Source: LSCE01 sp050485425 (lineage in GTDB: Bacteria > Pseudomonadota > Gammaproteobacteria > Nitrococcales > Aquisalimonadaceae). Taken from it: DNA of 64,000 nt. Within the stretch, counting starts at the first letter, position 1. The number at the start of each line of letters is the position of its first letter. Both the position numbers and the translations under genes were made by a program. The notes beneath the pieces were generated by a model. The model did no database searches. It was not told the origin of the DNA and saw only the letters and a program-made list of their open reading frames with translations. Of this stretch, positions 8,191 through 18,480 are shown in pieces. The stretch lies in contig JBJHBJ010000003.1 of assembly GCA_050485425.1 (NCBI GenBank), positions 1-64,000 of the forward strand. Direction: 5' to 3'.

Positions 8191-10220
8191 TAGAAGCGCG
8201 CCCTCAGCCCCGCGAAGAAATTGCGCTCCGGTGCGGGTTCGTAGTACTGGCCGCCGTTCGCATTCACGCGGATGTTGCTGAAATACTCCCTGTTGGTGAG
8301 ATTGTTGACCGCGACGAAGGTCTCCACCTCCATCCCCGCGGCCCGTTGCGTGGTTCCCACGCGTGCATTGAGAATGCCGTAGCCGGAAACCCGTTCGTCG
8401 TTGGCATTGTTGGCGTAGACGCGCCCCACCACCAGACCGTCGAGGATGGCGTACACGCCGGCCGGATCCCGCCAGGCGAGTTCGCCGAAAAAGGCATGAT
8501 CCGGCAGCCCGGGCATCCGGTTTCCATCGAAGGTCTGGTTGGCGTCGCCAAACCGGCGGAACCGGTACCGCGACAGCGTGTACGCACCGGAGACCGTCAC
8601 ATCCGGCGTCAGGAAATACTCGACGCCGGCCTCCAGACCGTCCCGCCGGGTCCGGCCGGCGTTGTCGAATTCGTTCACTCCATCCTGGGAACCCACCACA
8701 ATGATCTCGTTGCGAGTATCCACGCGGAATACGGCTATGTCGTACCGGGCGCGGTCGCCGAGAAACCCCTTCACGCCGAGCTCGTAGTTGATCGCCCGTT
8801 GCGGTTCGATATCGCGACTGAACCCGGCACCGCCGTCCGCATCCTTGATTTCGGTAAACGTCGGGGTCTCGTAGGCCGTCCCGACGTTGCCGTAGACGCG
8901 ATGATCGGTGGTCAGGCGAAAGGCCAACCCCAGTGTTCCGCTGATTTCATCGAAGTTGCGCCGTCCACTACCGGTCTGGTCACCGAAGTTGTCGTCGATC
9001 TCCAGCCGGACGTGGTCGTAGCGCGCCCCTGCGGTGGCAGTCAGCCTCGGCGCGAGGTCCAGGTCGGTCTGGCCGAAGACGGCCATGTTGGCGGCTTTCT
9101 GCAGCTCGTTCTGGGTACGGTCGCCGCTGTTGATGTTGGTGCGCTGGCGGTCGTCCCGCTGCCAGGCGGCTTCGGTGCCCACCGTATAGCGCAGTGGCCG
9201 GCCTAGCAGGCGTGTGCCGTCGGTATAATCGAGACCCGTTCCGAAGAAGTCGCGATCGAACTCCACCAGGCTGTTACCGGCAAACGGCAGTTGCTGGCGG
9301 AAGTCCCGGTTGGTGTAGAAAGCCCGCGCCGTGAGCTCGCCCGGCAGGCTGGCGGCGTCCCGGTAGACCAGGCCGAGCCGCTGCTGCCTGACCTCCTGAC
9401 CCGCGTCCACCTGAGTCGCCCCCGCTGTTGCCTGCCGGCGGTTCTCCCGCACCTGTTGCCTCGTCAGTGCGGCCGGATCCTGCCCGACCGGCTGGTCCAG
9501 CGCGGTTAACACGGTGGTGACGCTGCGCCGGGAATCGATGTCGTAGCGGGCTTTGGCATTGACCATGGATTTTTCGGTGCGGCTCTGCTCGCGGTACCCT
9601 TCGTAGCGCATGTCCCAGGCGCTGACATGGGCATTCCACGGCCCCTGCTGGCCGCCGCCCTTCGCGCCATAGCGGCGGAAGTCGTGGCTGCCGACAGTCC
9701 CGCGCAGTTCCACGTAGCCCGGCTCCGGACCCTCCATGGTATGGATGTCCACCACACCGCCGGCCGCATTGCCGTAAAGCGCGGACGATGGCCCCCGCAA
9801 GACTTCGACACGACGGGCGGACTCCAGATCGATCATGTCGACCTGGGATTGGCCATCGGGGAGCGTTTCCGGGATACCGTCCACCATCAGCCGGATACCG
9901 CGTATGCCGAACGGCGCACGGGCGCCGAAGCCGCGGATGGACAGACGCAGATTCTGAGCGAAGTTGTAGCGGTTCTGGAGAAACACGCCAGGTACCCGGT
10001 TCAGCGACTCGTCCAGTTGCAGATGCTGCCGACCCTGCTGCAACTGGTCTTCATCCACCACACCGACTGCCGCCGGCGTATCGTGGATATCGCGGGCCAG
10101 TCGTGGCGAAGTGACCACCACCGGTTCCAGCAGGGTTTCGCCGCTGGCATAGGCGCCGTTCTGCAGGAGTGGGAGGGTAAGCAAGGGGACGATTGCCAGC
10201 GCGGCAGGCCGATGGCGCAT
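8190..10220 (-). CDS. pqqU: TonB-dependent outer-membrane receptor resembling the PQQ importer PqqU (YncD)
   Basis: 676 residues: signal peptide (1-25), a likely TonB box EPVVVTSP, a plug domain (about 45-160) with LRLSIRGFGARAPFGIRG and EVLRGPSSALYGNAAGG, then a 22-strand barrel ending in the typical C-terminal aromatic (RARF). By memory it shares long stretches with Escherichia coli YncD/PqqU, for example GIRGIRL-VDGIP-PDGQ, DNAGRTRR-G-E, DGNRMPG and NGGQYYEPAPERN. YncD is known to import pyrroloquinoline quinone. The nearby PQQ dehydrogenase supports the same cargo here. ATG 10220 has GAGGAGAAACTGA upstream. Inverted repeats with half-sites shared with the dehydrogenase promoter lie upstream. 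PQQ transport is inferred. Confidence 0.78.
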   Translation of the reverse strand: MRHRPAALAIVPLLTLPLLQNGAYASGETLLEPVVVTSPRLARDIHDTPAAVGVVDEDQLQQGRQHLQLDESLNRVPGVFLQNRYNFAQNLRLSIRGFGARAPFGIRGIRLMVDGIPETLPDGQSQVDMIDLESARRVEVLRGPSSALYGNAAGGVVDIHTMEGPEPGYVELRGTVGSHDFRRYGAKGGGQQGPWNAHVSAWDMRYEGYREQSRTEKSMVNAKARYDIDSRRSVTTVLTALDQPVGQDPAALTRQQVRENRRQATAGATQVDAGQEVRQQRLGLVYRDAASLPGELTARAFYTNRDFRQQLPFAGNSLVEFDRDFFGTGLDYTDGTRLLGRPLRYTVGTEAAWQRDDRQRTNINSGDRTQNELQKAANMAVFGQTDLDLAPRLTATAGARYDHVRLEIDDNFGDQTGSGRRNFDEISGTLGLAFRLTTDHRVYGNVGTAYETPTFTEIKDADGGAGFSRDIEPQRAINYELGVKGFLGDRARYDIAVFRVDTRNEIIVVGSQDGVNEFDNAGRTRRDGLEAGVEYFLTPDVTVSGAYTLSRYRFRRFGDANQTFDGNRMPGLPDHAFFGELAWRDPAGVYAILDGLVVGRVYANNANDERVSGYGILNARVGTTQRAAGMEVETFVAVNNLTNREYFSNIRVNANGGQYYEPAPERNFFAGLRARF

Positions 10221-10515
10221 TCAGTTTCTCCTCTGTGGATATCCGACACCGATTATTATTCGGATTGCGGTGACGCCGACTCCTTCAGGCAATATGCGGG
10301 CCAGGCGCGTAAACGCCAGGAAAGGCGGGAAGAAGGAAGATGGGACCAGAAGCCACTGTCACGCAAACGGTACAGTTGTGACAGTGGCTGGCCGGGGAAG
10401 GATGACATTGGTCCCGACGAACAGGCTGCGTTTACTCCGCAGGCGTGTCGCCACCGGGACGCCGGAAACGCGGTAAACGCAGGAATAAATCAGTGTTTCC
10501 CTTGCCGTCGCCCCG
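10221..10515 (-). promoter_or_regulatory. Upstream region of the PqqU-like gene with two inverted repeats
   Basis: 295 bases. One repeat has perfect 12-base arms AGCCACTGTCAC (10351-10362) and GTGACAGTGGCT (10378-10389) with a 15-base spacer; it contains the TGTCAC/GTGACA half-sites found before the PQQ dehydrogenase. A second, ATCCGA (10241-10246) with TCGGAT (10260-10265), sits just before the ribosome binding site. No T-run follows the larger repeat, so an operator is more likely than a terminator for the telA gene upstream of it. Confidence 0.5.
10471..10503 (-). repeat. Dispersed short repeat, copy C
   Basis: Minus-strand copy of the GAARCRCTGATYARTTCCCG family, here GGGAAACACTGATTTATTCC followed by TGCGTTTACC. 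It lies just after the stop codon of the telA-like gene. Confidence 0.5.
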
Positions 10516-11670
10516 TCATTGATTCCCGCGTTCGGACTCAATCCGCCGCATGGCAGCATCGCCGCGCTGGATCATCTGCTCCAGGCTGCCGATCTGGCGC
10601 TCAAGGTCGGGCAAGGCCTCCCGCCGGTACCGGTAGACATCGTCTATGGCAGCCAGCACGTCGGAGAACGCCTGCTCCAGCCGCTCCATATCCAGAACGG
10701 CGCCGGAGGCGTCCGCATGTATGTCGCTGCCCTGCTGCCTGAGCGCCCGGGCGGTGCCTGTGATCAGCTCGGAGGTGTGATCGCTCAATGCCCGGACGCG
10801 ATTCAGCACCAGGCGTTGATTGGCCAATGCCAGGGCCACGGCAACAGCAACGTTGAGGGCGGATACCGTCACGTTGACGGCCCGGTCGACGCCACGGATC
10901 AATTCGCGGTTGTTCCGGATCATCACCTCCAGCGCCAGTATGCCCTGCTGGGAAACCGCGTACTGCTGCTGCAGATCCAGGATGCGTTGGCGCAGCGGAA
11001 ACAGCAGTTCCTCCTCGATGAACTGGCGGCGCTGCTCGTCGGCGACGGAGGCCTCGTGTTGCAGCCGCCGGTCCACGCGCTTGCCCAGTTCGATCCGGAG
11101 ATGCAGCGCCTCCAGACTCTCGCGCAGCCCTTGCTGATCGTCTTCCAGCGTCAGATTGTCCCGGCGCAGCATGTCCTGCCCTTGCTCCAGGTCGGCGATA
11201 ATCGCATCCAGCGCCTGCTGGGCAGTCTCGAACTTGCGGAAATAGCGTTGCAGGTGGTCACCCACCCCCGGAATGAACGACAGCACCCGGCTCAGCTTCC
11301 CGGGCCTCAGCCTGTTCCGGTTCGGATCCAGGTCCTGCATGCGCCCGCGCAATTCAGTCAGCGCCCGCGCCACCGGCCCTCCACCTTCCCGTTCCCGGCT
11401 CGCCAGTTGCCGGATCGGGGTCTCCAGCAGGCTGCTTCTGCGGGCGGCCTGCTGTTGTTCCTCGATGCCCAACCGGTCGATGGACTGCCGTTGCCGGTCC
11501 ATGGACGCATTCAGCGCCTCGCGGACAAACGTGTCCGCCTGAGCCTCCAGCTGTTCATCGCGCGCCGCCGCACGGCGCTCGACCTCCCGCTCAATCTCCT
11601 CATTGAGCGTGTCCGTGGGTGGCAGGGAGAGCGGATCGGTACGGGAATTCTCCGAGCGGGAGTCAGTCAT
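10516..11670 (-). CDS. TelA-family protein (toxic anion resistance)
   Basis: 384 residues, mostly alpha-helical with long coiled-coil stretches and no signal peptide. The sequence around LRPGKLSRVLSFIPGVGDHLQRYFRKFETAQ and the helix ILALEVMIRNNRELIRGVD are hallmarks of the TelA/KlaA family. Members were linked to tellurite resistance, but the normal role is unclear and may concern the cell envelope. ATG 11670 overlaps the stop of the upstream membrane-protein gene by eight bases (ATGACTGA), so translation is probably coupled and the two likely work together. A longer frame to 11820 lies inside the upstream gene and was not used. Confidence 0.82.
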   Translation of the reverse strand: MTDSRSENSRTDPLSLPPTDTLNEEIEREVERRAAARDEQLEAQADTFVREALNASMDRQRQSIDRLGIEEQQQAARRSSLLETPIRQLASREREGGGPVARALTELRGRMQDLDPNRNRLRPGKLSRVLSFIPGVGDHLQRYFRKFETAQQALDAIIADLEQGQDMLRRDNLTLEDDQQGLRESLEALHLRIELGKRVDRRLQHEASVADEQRRQFIEEELLFPLRQRILDLQQQYAVSQQGILALEVMIRNNRELIRGVDRAVNVTVSALNVAVAVALALANQRLVLNRVRALSDHTSELITGTARALRQQGSDIHADASGAVLDMERLEQAFSDVLAAIDDVYRYRREALPDLERQIGSLEQMIQRGDAAMRRIESERGNQ

Positions 11671-12571
11671 CAGCCACCTTACCGTAGCGGTCAGCCTTGT
11701 CGATGAATTGCCGCAGTTCTTCAAGCGCCCGGCCGGCGGCGAGGGCGTTCGGCGTTCGTGCGGTTTCCAGCCGGGACAAAGCCACCGCGGAATGATCCAG
11801 CGCCGTGATGGCCTCCTCATGACGGGCGTGCAGCACCCGCAACCGTTCCTCGGTCTCCCGCAGCAGCTCCAGGCGGCGCTCCAGGGCAGCGCGGTCGTCG
11901 CCGTCCTCCGCCAGGCGCCGTTTGACGTAGTCGGGATCGATACCTGCGGTGCTTCGGCTCAGGGTCAGCATTTGCTCCAGTGTCCGGACAGCCGCCCGGC
12001 AGACACCGTCCACCAGCGCCGCCGCCCGGCCGTAGGCGAGTTCCTGAGGCTGGAAGCGTTCGTCCAGCAGCGCCTCAACATGAGCATAGCGGGTATAGAG
12101 ACGGTCCACCTGTATTGCCAGATCGGGGCGGCCCAGGGTCTGCAGTTCGCTCTTGCATTGCGCCATTTCGCGGACCAGGGGAGGCGCATTAACGGGCAGC
12201 CGCCCGGGTTCGAGTGTCCGCAGATTCGCCTCGTACCGGGGTGCCCGTCCGCGTTCCTCCTCCCGCTCGCGTGCCCGCTCCAGCCTCCGCTGCCGCCATA
12301 TCCGCCAACGCCTTTCCAGCGGCACGGCGACCGCGACGGCACTCAGTCCGGCCAGCCAGCCGGAGAGCGACGGGCCGAACCCGCCCCACAAGGACGTGAG
12401 CCAGAGCAGAAACGAGACAAAGGGTAACAGCAACCAGTAGCGGAAGACGACCTGTAGCCGCCCCGGCTTCTCGGTGGGGACAGCCAGATCCGGCCGGGCC
12501 ATACCGATGAAGAACCAGGGGATGCACGACACGAACAACCCGTAAGCAAAACCCTGCAGAAAACCGAACAT
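11663..12571 (-). CDS. Uncharacterised membrane-anchored coiled-coil protein, partner of TelA
   Basis: 302 residues. Two or three hydrophobic helices near the N terminus (about 5-24, 45-62 and 66-84) are followed by a very basic and acidic stretch (RQRRLERAREREEERG) and then a long helical cytoplasmic region. It is translationally coupled to the downstream TelA-family gene. Such membrane companions of TelA occur in other proteobacteria, and in Firmicutes TelA neighbours XpaC; I see no clear XpaC signature here. No enzymatic motif is visible. Function unknown; a TelA-recruiting membrane anchor is my inference. Confidence 0.7.
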   Translation of the reverse strand: MFGFLQGFAYGLFVSCIPWFFIGMARPDLAVPTEKPGRLQVVFRYWLLLPFVSFLLWLTSLWGGFGPSLSGWLAGLSAVAVAVPLERRWRIWRQRRLERAREREEERGRAPRYEANLRTLEPGRLPVNAPPLVREMAQCKSELQTLGRPDLAIQVDRLYTRYAHVEALLDERFQPQELAYGRAAALVDGVCRAAVRTLEQMLTLSRSTAGIDPDYVKRRLAEDGDDRAALERRLELLRETEERLRVLHARHEEAITALDHSAVALSRLETARTPNALAAGRALEELRQFIDKADRYGKVADD

Positions 12572-12611
12572 GGAATCCCTTGTACCAACCGGGGGATCTG
12601 AAGAATTCCGA

Positions 12612-12650
12612 CTGTAACGCGAGCGCGGGAATTAATCAGTGTTTCCTTAG
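12612..12650 (-). repeat. Dispersed short repeat, copy B
   Basis: Best-preserved copy of the family, read on the minus strand: AAGGAAACACTGATTAATTC followed by CCGCGCTCGCGTTACAGTC. It lies between the cueR stop and the start of the TelA-partner gene. Confidence 0.6.
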
Positions 12651-12676
12651 TGTCCCGTAACAGAAATTCGCAGCAT

Positions 12677-13105
12677 TCAATCCGGCTGGCCCGCCCCCGC
12701 TCCGGCAAGATCATCCAGAATCGGGCAGTCCGGTCTTTCATTCCCCCTGCAGTGTCTGGCCAGGTGCTTCAGCGTGCGCACCATGGCCTGCAACTGTTCG
12801 ATACGGTCTTCCAGATCGGCCACATGCTGGAGAGCGAGCGCCTTCACGTCGGCGCTCGCCCGCTCCTGATCCTGCCAGAGCGCCAGCAACCGGCGGATTT
12901 CCTCGACCGAGAAGCCGAGATCCCGGGCGCGCTTGATGAACTGCAGGGCATGGATATCCTGCTGCTGAAACAGGCGATAGCCGGTCCCGGAGCGCGCCGT
13001 GGGACGATAGAGATCGATCTCGTCGTAGTATCGGATCATCTTGGCGCTGACCCCCGAGGCGCTGGCTGCCTGGCCGATGGTCATCGTTGTTCGAGGTTGC
13101 TGCAT
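12677..13105 (-). CDS. cueR: Cu(I)-responsive MerR-family activator CueR
   Basis: 142 residues: an N-terminal winged helix (TIGQAASASGVSAKMIRYYD), a dimerisation helix and a C-terminal metal loop with C119 and C127 (HCRGNERPDCPI), CX7C as in CueR. Ser84 is at the position of the Cu(I)-selective Ser77. All three residues are offset by exactly seven from E. coli CueR numbering, so the second ATG at 13084 may be the real start. It follows copA by 13 bases in the same direction. It should sense cytoplasmic Cu(I) and activate the copA promoter at 15699-15729, thus also its own transcription. Confidence 0.9.
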   Translation of the reverse strand: MQQPRTTMTIGQAASASGVSAKMIRYYDEIDLYRPTARSGTGYRLFQQQDIHALQFIKRARDLGFSVEEIRRLLALWQDQERASADVKALALQHVADLEDRIEQLQAMVRTLKHLARHCRGNERPDCPILDDLAGAGAGQPD

Positions 13106-13118
13106 GGCGATTGCCCCG

Positions 13119-15662
<2,544 letters not shown>

Positions 15663-15698
15663 GGTCGTGGGCTCTCCCCAAAGACGATGCCAGGCTTG

Positions 15699-15729
15699 CT
15701 TATAAACCTTCCCATGATGGTAGGGTCAA
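15699..15729 (-). promoter_or_regulatory. CueR-controlled copA promoter
   Basis: On the minus strand, -35 TTGACC (15724-15729) and -10 TATAAG (15699-15704) are separated by 19 bases, the over-long spacer typical of MerR-family promoters. The spacer holds an imperfect dyad, CTACCATCATGGGAAGG, very like the known copA operator. It lies about 37 bases before the copA start. Confidence 0.88.
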
Positions 15730-15738
15730 GTGGTGTGC

Positions 15739-15765
15739 GAACTTTTTCAGCCCCCTCCGCTCTGT
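15739..15765 (+). promoter_or_regulatory. Candidate ECF (sigma-E-like) promoter of crtYIB
   Basis: GAACTT (15739-15744), 16 bases, then TCTGT (15761-15765), about 30 bases before the crtY start. This matches the sigma-E pattern GAACTT-N16-TCTGA. The same spacing is seen before rpoE at 57086-57112. Prediction only. Confidence 0.45.
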
Positions 15766-15796
15766 GAAGAGAGTAAAACGCAATCAGAGTACCCCT

Positions 15797-16969
15797 ATGG
15801 TTCCTGACATCGTGCTGGTCGGCGGCGGGCTGGCCAACTGCCTGATAGCCTGGCGGCTGGCGCGGCTGACCCCCCGCCCGGGCGTTGTCATTCTGGAGCA
15901 GGACGACTGCCTCGGGGGGAACCATACCTGGTCGTTCCACGCCTCCGATCTGACCGATCAGCAACACGCGTGGTTGGCTCCCTTGATTGCCTACGAGTGG
16001 CAAGCGCACGAAGTACGGTTTCCGGCGCTGCACCGGCGGCTGCGAGGCGGATACCGCGCGATCACGTCCGACCGCCTGCATCGCCTGATGCTCGAGCATC
16101 AGGTCGCGGACGTACGTCTGAAGGAACAGGTCCGGGAGGTTCACCCCGCGGGCATCACGCTGGCGTCAGGAGAATTCCTCCCTGCCGGCGCGGTCATCGA
16201 TGGCCGGGGCCCTCGCAGCAGTCATCACCTGGTGCTCGGCTTCCAGAAATTTCTCGGCCTGGAACTGGCCCTCGCGGCCCCTCACGGCCTGGAGCATCCC
16301 GTGATCATGGATGCCACCGTCTCCCAGGCGGACGGTTACCGGTTCCTCTATGTGCTCCCGCTCGACCGCATGCGGCTGTTGGTGGAAGACACGCGTTACA
16401 GTGACGGAGCCGCGCTGGACGACCAGGCACTGCGCAGGGATGCACTGGCGTACGCCTCCGCGAACGGCTGGCAGGTGCAACAGGTGCTTCGCGAGGAGCG
16501 CGGCATCCTGCCGATTCTGCTCGCCGGCGACCTGTCCGGTTTCTGGCAGGAAGGCGTGGCAGACGTCGCGCGCAGCGGCCTCAATGCCGCGCTGTTTCAT
16601 CCCACGACCGGCTATTCACTGCCCTGGGCCGTCCGGCTGGCGGACGCCATTGCCGCCGCCCCGGACCGTAGCGGTCCGGCACTGGCGGAGCTGACCCGCG
16701 CATTCAGCGCGGAGGTCTGGCGGCGGCATGGTTTCTTTCGTCTGCTCAACCGCATGCTGTTCCGCGCCGGTCGTCCGGAGCAGCGGTACCGCGTGCTCCA
16801 GCGCTTCTATGGTCTTGGCGAGGCGCTGATAGCCCGCTTTTATGCCGGAGAACTGACACTGGCAGACAAGGCACGGTTGCTGGTGGGCAAGCCGCCGGTC
16901 CCGGTCGGCGAAGCACTGGGCTGTCTCTCCGAGCGCAAGCTCCTCCAACGGGAACTGAAACACGCATGA
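15797..16969 (+). CDS. crtY: Lycopene beta-cyclase CrtY
   Basis: 390 residues. The N-terminal dinucleotide fold DIVLVGGGLANCLIAWRL and the conserved GGNHTWSFH segment identify the CrtY-type lycopene cyclase, as do the FLYVLPLD and HPTTGYSLPWAV motifs. It closes both ends of lycopene to give beta-carotene and works at the membrane with reduced flavin. I chose ATG 15797; the upstream frame overlaps the copA promoter. The stop overlaps the crtI start by four bases (ATGA), so crtY-crtI-crtB form one unit, possibly under the ECF-like promoter at 15739. Confidence 0.93.
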   Translation: MVPDIVLVGGGLANCLIAWRLARLTPRPGVVILEQDDCLGGNHTWSFHASDLTDQQHAWLAPLIAYEWQAHEVRFPALHRRLRGGYRAITSDRLHRLMLEHQVADVRLKEQVREVHPAGITLASGEFLPAGAVIDGRGPRSSHHLVLGFQKFLGLELALAAPHGLEHPVIMDATVSQADGYRFLYVLPLDRMRLLVEDTRYSDGAALDDQALRRDALAYASANGWQVQQVLREERGILPILLAGDLSGFWQEGVADVARSGLNAALFHPTTGYSLPWAVRLADAIAAAPDRSGPALAELTRAFSAEVWRRHGFFRLLNRMLFRAGRPEQRYRVLQRFYGLGEALIARFYAGELTLADKARLLVGKPPVPVGEALGCLSERKLLQRELKHA

Positions 16970-18480
16970 GCGAACAACCAAGAGCGGCCGTTATCGGCGC
17001 CGGATTCGGCGGCCTGGCTCTGGCGATCCGGCTGCAGGCTGGCGGCTACCACACCACATTGATTGAAAAACGGGACAAGCCAGGCGGGCGCGCTTATGTC
17101 TATGAAGACCAGGGGTTCATCTTCGATGGTGGTCCGACGGTGATCACCGACCCCACTGCCCTGGAGCAGTTGTTCACACTCGGCGGCAAGTCCATGAGCG
17201 ATTACGTGGAGCTGTTGCCGGTGGACCCGATGTATCGGCTGTGCTGGGAAGACGGCACGATCTTCGACTACACCAATGACCAGGCCCGCCTGGAAGAGCA
17301 GATTGCCGCAATTTCCGCTGAAGATGTCGATGGTTACCGCCGGTTTCTCGATTATTCCCGAGCTGTTTTCGATGAAGGTTACCTGAAGCTCGGGCATGTC
17401 CCCTTTCTGGACTTCCGCAGCATGATCCGGGTCGCCCCTCAACTCGTGCGGCTGCAGGCCTACCGTAGCGTGTACGGCGTCGTCTCCCGCCATATCCGTA
17501 ACGAGCACCTGCGCCAGGCGTTCTCGTTCCATCCCCTGCTGGTGGGGGGCAACCCGTTCCGAACCTCATCCATCTATGCGCTGATCCATGCGCTGGAACG
17601 GAAATGGGGGGTATGGTTCGCCAAAGGGGGAACCGGTGCGCTGGTGGACGCCCTGGTCAGGCTGTTCCGGGACCTGGGCGGTGAGCTGCGCCTGAACGCC
17701 GAGGTGGACGAGATACTGACAGCCGGCAACCGCATCACCGGACTGCGAACGCAGGACGGATGGAGCGGCAACTTCGACGCCGTCGCCAGCAATGCCGACG
17801 TGATGCACACTTACAAGCAGTTGCTGCGCAATCACGCCCGTGGCGCCAACCAGGGTCGGCGCCTGGCGCGGCGCAGCTACAGCATGTCGCTGTTCGTCAT
17901 CTATTTCGGCCTGCGCCGCGTTCACCCGCAGTTGCAGCACCACATGGTGCTGTTCGGCCCCCGCTACCGTGAGCTGATCCGCGACATCTTCGACGGCCCG
18001 GATCTGCCCGAGGATTTTTCGCTGTACCTGCATGCGCCCACTGTCACCGACCCCGACCTGGCGCCGGAGGGCTGCAGCGCCTATTACGTGCTCTCCCCCG
18101 TTCCCCACCTGGGCAAGTCCGCCGTGGACTGGGAGCGTGAAGGGCCACGGTACGCCGATCGCATCCTGGAGTACCTGGAGCAGCACCATATCCCCGGTCT
18201 GCGGAGCGACCTGGTGACCATGCGCCTGCTGACCCCCCTGGATTTCCGCGACGAGCTCAACGCGCACCTGGGGTCCGCCTTCTCGGTGGAGCCCGTACTG
18301 ACCCAGAGCGCCTGGTTCCGGCCACACAACCGGGATGGCCGCTTGCGCAATCTCTATCTGGTGGGGGCAGGTACCCATCCCGGAGCCGGTATTCCCGGCG
18401 TCGTGGGCTCCGCCCGGGCGACGGCGGGACTGATGCTGGCCGACGCCGGCCTGTCCGCCGGGGCTTGCGAGAGCGGTTGA
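16966..18480 (+). CDS. crtI: Phytoene desaturase CrtI
   Basis: 504 residues, usual length. FAD-binding motif AVIGAGFGGLALAIRL followed by EKRDKPGGRAYVYEDQGF, and the C-terminal carotenoid-oxidoreductase signature NLYLVGAGTHPGAGIPGV. It introduces four double bonds into phytoene to give lycopene at the inner membrane. It overlaps crtY by four bases and crtB by one. Confidence 0.95.
   Translation: MSEQPRAAVIGAGFGGLALAIRLQAGGYHTTLIEKRDKPGGRAYVYEDQGFIFDGGPTVITDPTALEQLFTLGGKSMSDYVELLPVDPMYRLCWEDGTIFDYTNDQARLEEQIAAISAEDVDGYRRFLDYSRAVFDEGYLKLGHVPFLDFRSMIRVAPQLVRLQAYRSVYGVVSRHIRNEHLRQAFSFHPLLVGGNPFRTSSIYALIHALERKWGVWFAKGGTGALVDALVRLFRDLGGELRLNAEVDEILTAGNRITGLRTQDGWSGNFDAVASNADVMHTYKQLLRNHARGANQGRRLARRSYSMSLFVIYFGLRRVHPQLQHHMVLFGPRYRELIRDIFDGPDLPEDFSLYLHAPTVTDPDLAPEGCSAYYVLSPVPHLGKSAVDWEREGPRYADRILEYLEQHHIPGLRSDLVTMRLLTPLDFRDELNAHLGSAFSVEPVLTQSAWFRPHNRDGRLRNLYLVGAGTHPGAGIPGVVGSARATAGLMLADAGLSAGACESG

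Noticed and set aside
10351..10389. Terminator for the telA-like gene
   Set aside because: The stem is strong but no T-run follows on the minus strand, and the half-sites match the dehydrogenase region, so an operator is favoured. It is not fully excluded.
10221..10515. Cobalamin riboswitch before the TonB receptor
   Set aside because: No B12-box-like sequence was seen, and the receptor resembles PqqU rather than BtuB.
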